A stretch of DNA of 15,519 bases from an uncultured Alphaproteobacteria bacterium (GTDB taxonomy: Bacteria; Pseudomonadota; Alphaproteobacteria; Puniceispirillales; UBA1172), in contig CALFYS010000056.1 of assembly GCA_937952245.1 (NCBI GenBank), forward strand, positions 1-15,519. Direction: 5' to 3'. The notes beneath the pieces were generated by a model. The model saw nothing but the letters and a program-made list of their open reading frames with translations. It was not told where the DNA came from and made no database searches. Positions 14,052-15,519 of the stretch are shown here, one piece after another. Position 1 is the stretch's first letter. Each line of letters starts with the position of its first letter. Both the position numbers and the translations under genes were made by a program.

Positions 14052-15083
14052 TCATTCAGTCTCCGATGATTGCGCCCAGAGATTAATGCCTTTGTCACCT
14101 GAAAGCGCGTCTATTTCTTTTAATTCTTGATAGGTGAAATCAATATTTTGTACTGCCCCAGCACAATCGATCACTTGATTGACGTTCGATGCACCGATCA
14201 ATGCTGATGTAATGCGCCCCTTTTTCAACACCCAAGCAATCGCCATTTGCGCCAAAGTTTGACCTCTGGCTTGCGCCATATCATTTAAGGCTTTTAAGTT
14301 TTCAACCAAATCAGGGGTGATTTTTTGGTGATCTAAGCTTTTGTCTTGGCGGGCACGGCTATTTTCTGGAACACCGTTCAAATATTTATTTGTTAAAAGG
14401 CCCTGTGCCAAAGGTGTAAACGCAATTGAACCGATGCCAAGGTCTTCAAGCGTGCCCAATAGACCGTCATCTTCTACCCAACGGTTAAACATGTTGTAAC
14501 TGGGTTGGTGAATCAAACAGGGTGTCCCTAAATCATTAAGAATTGCAACCGCTTCCTTTGTTCGTTGACTGTTGTAACTTGAAATGCCGACGTAAAGTGC
14601 GCGGCCCGATCTGACAATATGATCAAGCGCACCCATGGTTTCTTCCAGCGGTGTTTCAGGGTCAAAACGATGCGAATAGAATATATCCACATAATCTAAG
14701 CCCATTCGCTTTAGGGATTGATCGCATGATGCAATCAAGTATTTTCGGCTTCCCCATTCACCATAGGGGCCAGGCCACATATCGTACCCTGCTTTTGAGC
14801 TGATGATTAACTCGTCTCTATGATTTGCAAAGTCGGTTTTGAGGATCTCTCCAAATGCCGTTTCAGCACTGCCGGGGGGAGGGCCATAATTATTGGCAAG
14901 ATCAAAATGCGTAATGCCATTATCAAAAGCAGTTGTGCATATATCTCTCTTGTTCTGATGCGTAAAATCATTCCCAAAATTATGCCATAAACCCAATGAG
15001 ATAAGAGGCAATTTAAGCCCTGATTTACCACATTTACGATAAATCATATTTTCATAGCGATGCGGATTTGGCACATAACTCAT
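14052..15083 (-). CDS. Aldo-keto reductase, YghZ/Gpr type (L-glyceraldehyde 3-phosphate reductase family)
   Basis: A 343-aa cytoplasmic NADPH-dependent reductase, closely similar in pattern to E. coli YghZ, which reduces L-glyceraldehyde 3-phosphate and other aldehydes such as methylglyoxal. Landmarks are YRKCGKSGLKLP, SLGLWHNFG, FDLANNYGPPPGSAE with catalytic D61 and Y66, IISSKAGYDMWPGPYG with K97, DYVDIFYSHRFD with H138, and the cofactor-binding FTPLAQGLLTNKYLNG and LIGASNVNQV. The start is ATG 15083 (MSYVPNPHRYENM), with AAGGAG seven bases upstream. A longer frame from 15125 has no such site. The gene is noticeably richer in A+T than the genes before the tRNA and lies inside the tRNA-Arg islet, so it was probably acquired. 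The exact substrate is not shown. Confidence 0.93.
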   Translation of the reverse strand: MSYVPNPHRYENMIYRKCGKSGLKLPLISLGLWHNFGNDFTHQNKRDICTTAFDNGITHFDLANNYGPPPGSAETAFGEILKTDFANHRDELIISSKAGYDMWPGPYGEWGSRKYLIASCDQSLKRMGLDYVDIFYSHRFDPETPLEETMGALDHIVRSGRALYVGISSYNSQRTKEAVAILNDLGTPCLIHQPSYNMFNRWVEDDGLLGTLEDLGIGSIAFTPLAQGLLTNKYLNGVPENSRARQDKSLDHQKITPDLVENLKALNDMAQARGQTLAQMAIAWVLKKGRITSALIGASNVNQVIDCAGAVQNIDFTYQELKEIDALSGDKGINLWAQSSETE

Positions 15084-15172
15084 ATGTATCTCCTTGGCGA
15101 TAGTGATTAAATTCATGCTAAGCATTTCTGCAAAATGTTCAACATACTGGTTTAGGGTTTACTATTCTATTG

Positions 15173-15187
15173 TTGCCTCATGGGCAA
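15173..15187. repeat. Small dyad between the divergent AKR and truncated gene
   Basis: TTGCC (15173-15177) and GGCAA (15183-15187) flank TCATG. It is a short perfect dyad in the 137-base divergent intergenic region and could be an operator for either gene. Evidence is limited to symmetry and position. Confidence 0.25.
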
Positions 15188-15220
15188 AAAATGCTATTTC
15201 AACGGCGTTAAGGAGTGATC

Positions 15221-15412
15221 ATGTCCGATCTTAAAAAAGTAGAAGCCGCAAAAGAAAACCTTCTTGCCACCGCTAGAACCGTGATTGTGACAACAGCATT
15301 GCCTGAAGAGGAGGGTGGCGGCCCTGATCTTGGATTTTCGCCGTTCTATCGTGATGCGGATCAGCAGGTTTTATTAGGGACTGGGGTTGACGGATTCTGC
15401 GGGTTTTCGTAA
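15221..15412 (+). pseudogene. Truncated PNPOx/HugZ-like gene
   Basis: A 63-codon frame with a strong ribosome binding site (AAGGAG at 15210-15215) six bases or less from a good spacing to ATG 15221. The first ~50 residues (AAKENLLATARTVIVTTALP, then FSPFYRDADQQVLL) resemble the N-terminus of pyridoxamine 5'-phosphate oxidase-like / haem-utilisation (HugZ) proteins, in which a split-barrel flavin or haem-binding domain of well over 100 residues should follow. Here the similarity stops near 15376, a short unrelated tail (GTGVDGFCGFS) follows, and a TAA ends the frame 52 bases before the att-like repeat. This looks like a gene cut during formation or deletion of the islet. The family call rests on a short stretch and is tentative. 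Confidence 0.55.
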
Positions 15413-15422
15413 GATTCTGATT

Positions 15423-15453
15423 ATCAGTTGACCTACAAAAGACGACAACTGAT
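15423..15453. repeat. Inverted repeat next to the distal att-like copy
   Basis: ATCAGTTG (15423-15430) and CAACTGAT (15446-15453) are perfect 8-bp arms with a 15-base spacer, extendable with a one-base gap to ATTATCAGTTG and CAACTGATTAAT. It ends 11 bases before the tRNA-like repeat. There is no T tract, so a terminator is unlikely. A recombinase or accessory-protein binding site is possible. Confidence 0.4.
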
Positions 15454-15464
15454 TAATCTGGCAC

Positions 15465-15518
15465 CAGCTGACTTCTAATCAGCAGGTTGCAGGTTCGAGT
15501 CCTGCCGGAATCGCCATT
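15465..15518 (+). repeat. 54-bp direct repeat, distal copy (displaced tRNA-Arg 3' end)
   Basis: A copy of tRNA-Arg from the end of the D stem to CCA plus two bases, with one change (A at 15509 for G at 13987). It lacks the acceptor 5' strand and D arm, so it is not a functional tRNA. It marks the far end of the islet. Confidence 0.85.
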
Positions 15519-15519
15519 A

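Larger units (their letters stand above)
13997..15464. mobile_element. Remnant genomic islet integrated at tRNA-Arg (no integrase)
   Basis: A 1.47-kb segment between the two att-like repeats. It holds an aldo-keto reductase gene on minus and a truncated gene on plus. Two sampled 60-base lines (from 14101 and 14281) are about 33-35% GC, against about 48-53% in two sampled lines of the Mrp/DUF192 region. No integrase, excisionase or transposase is visible, so it is either a decayed island after deletion or a small passenger mobilised in trans. A boundary further downstream cannot be excluded because the window ends at the second repeat. Confidence 0.6.

Noticed and set aside
15465..15518. A second tRNA-Arg gene
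   Set aside because: It lacks the 5' acceptor strand and D arm; the bases upstream cannot complete a cloverleaf.

Overview
The window looks like chromosomal DNA of an alphaproteobacterium of roughly 50% GC, possibly a marine lineage. Three things suggest this: an NDUFS4-like complex I protein (an alphaproteobacterial and mitochondrial family), an Mrp-type antiporter operon with alphaproteobacterial-style subunits, and the glnK-amtB pair. The assignment is inference from gene content. No 16S rRNA gene is present.

Layout. (1) 1-918, minus: a LysR-type regulator cut by the window edge, divergent from (2) glnK-amtB (1045-2748), the PII signal protein and ammonium transporter, closed by a strong terminator. 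(3) 2845-4580: a ketopantoate-reductase-family oxidoreductase (plus) and a beta-keto acid cleavage enzyme (BKACE/DUF849, minus), convergent with overlapping stop codons. (4) 4656-5121: two microprotein genes that are easy to miss (32 aa plus, 45 aa minus). Each encodes one membrane helix and has a good promoter and ribosome binding site. They converge on one hairpin that can terminate transcription in both directions. (5) 5242-13239: an eleven-gene operon in which every junction overlaps. It encodes a multisubunit Na+/H+ antiporter in the order E-F-G-(MrpA C-terminal part)-B-C-D-D-small protein-D, followed by a secreted DUF192 protein. Order and gene splitting resemble the membrane arm of archaeal Mbh-type complexes more than the classical A-to-G Mrp operon. 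There are three antiporter-like (ND4/ND5-family) subunits and no full-length MrpA. Two subunits, MrpG and the DUF4040 protein, carry unusual histone-like Lys/Ala/Thr tails. (6) 13345-13994: tRNA-Pro(TGG), an NDUFS4-like gene, tRNA-Arg(TCT). (7) 13997-15518: an AT-richer 1.5-kb islet with a YghZ-type aldo-keto reductase and a broken PNPOx/HugZ-like gene, ending in a 54-bp copy of the 3' part of tRNA-Arg. This is the footprint of site-specific integration into the tRNA gene, with no integrase left inside.

How the parts work together. GlnK and AmtB form the nitrogen-sensing and uptake module. The Mrp operon should couple proton motive force to Na+ extrusion and pH control. The tRNA-Arg islet is the clearest accessory DNA. 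The observations most worth following up are the polybasic tails, the unassigned 78-aa subunit, the two microproteins and the tRNA-Arg islet with its one diagnostic mismatch.
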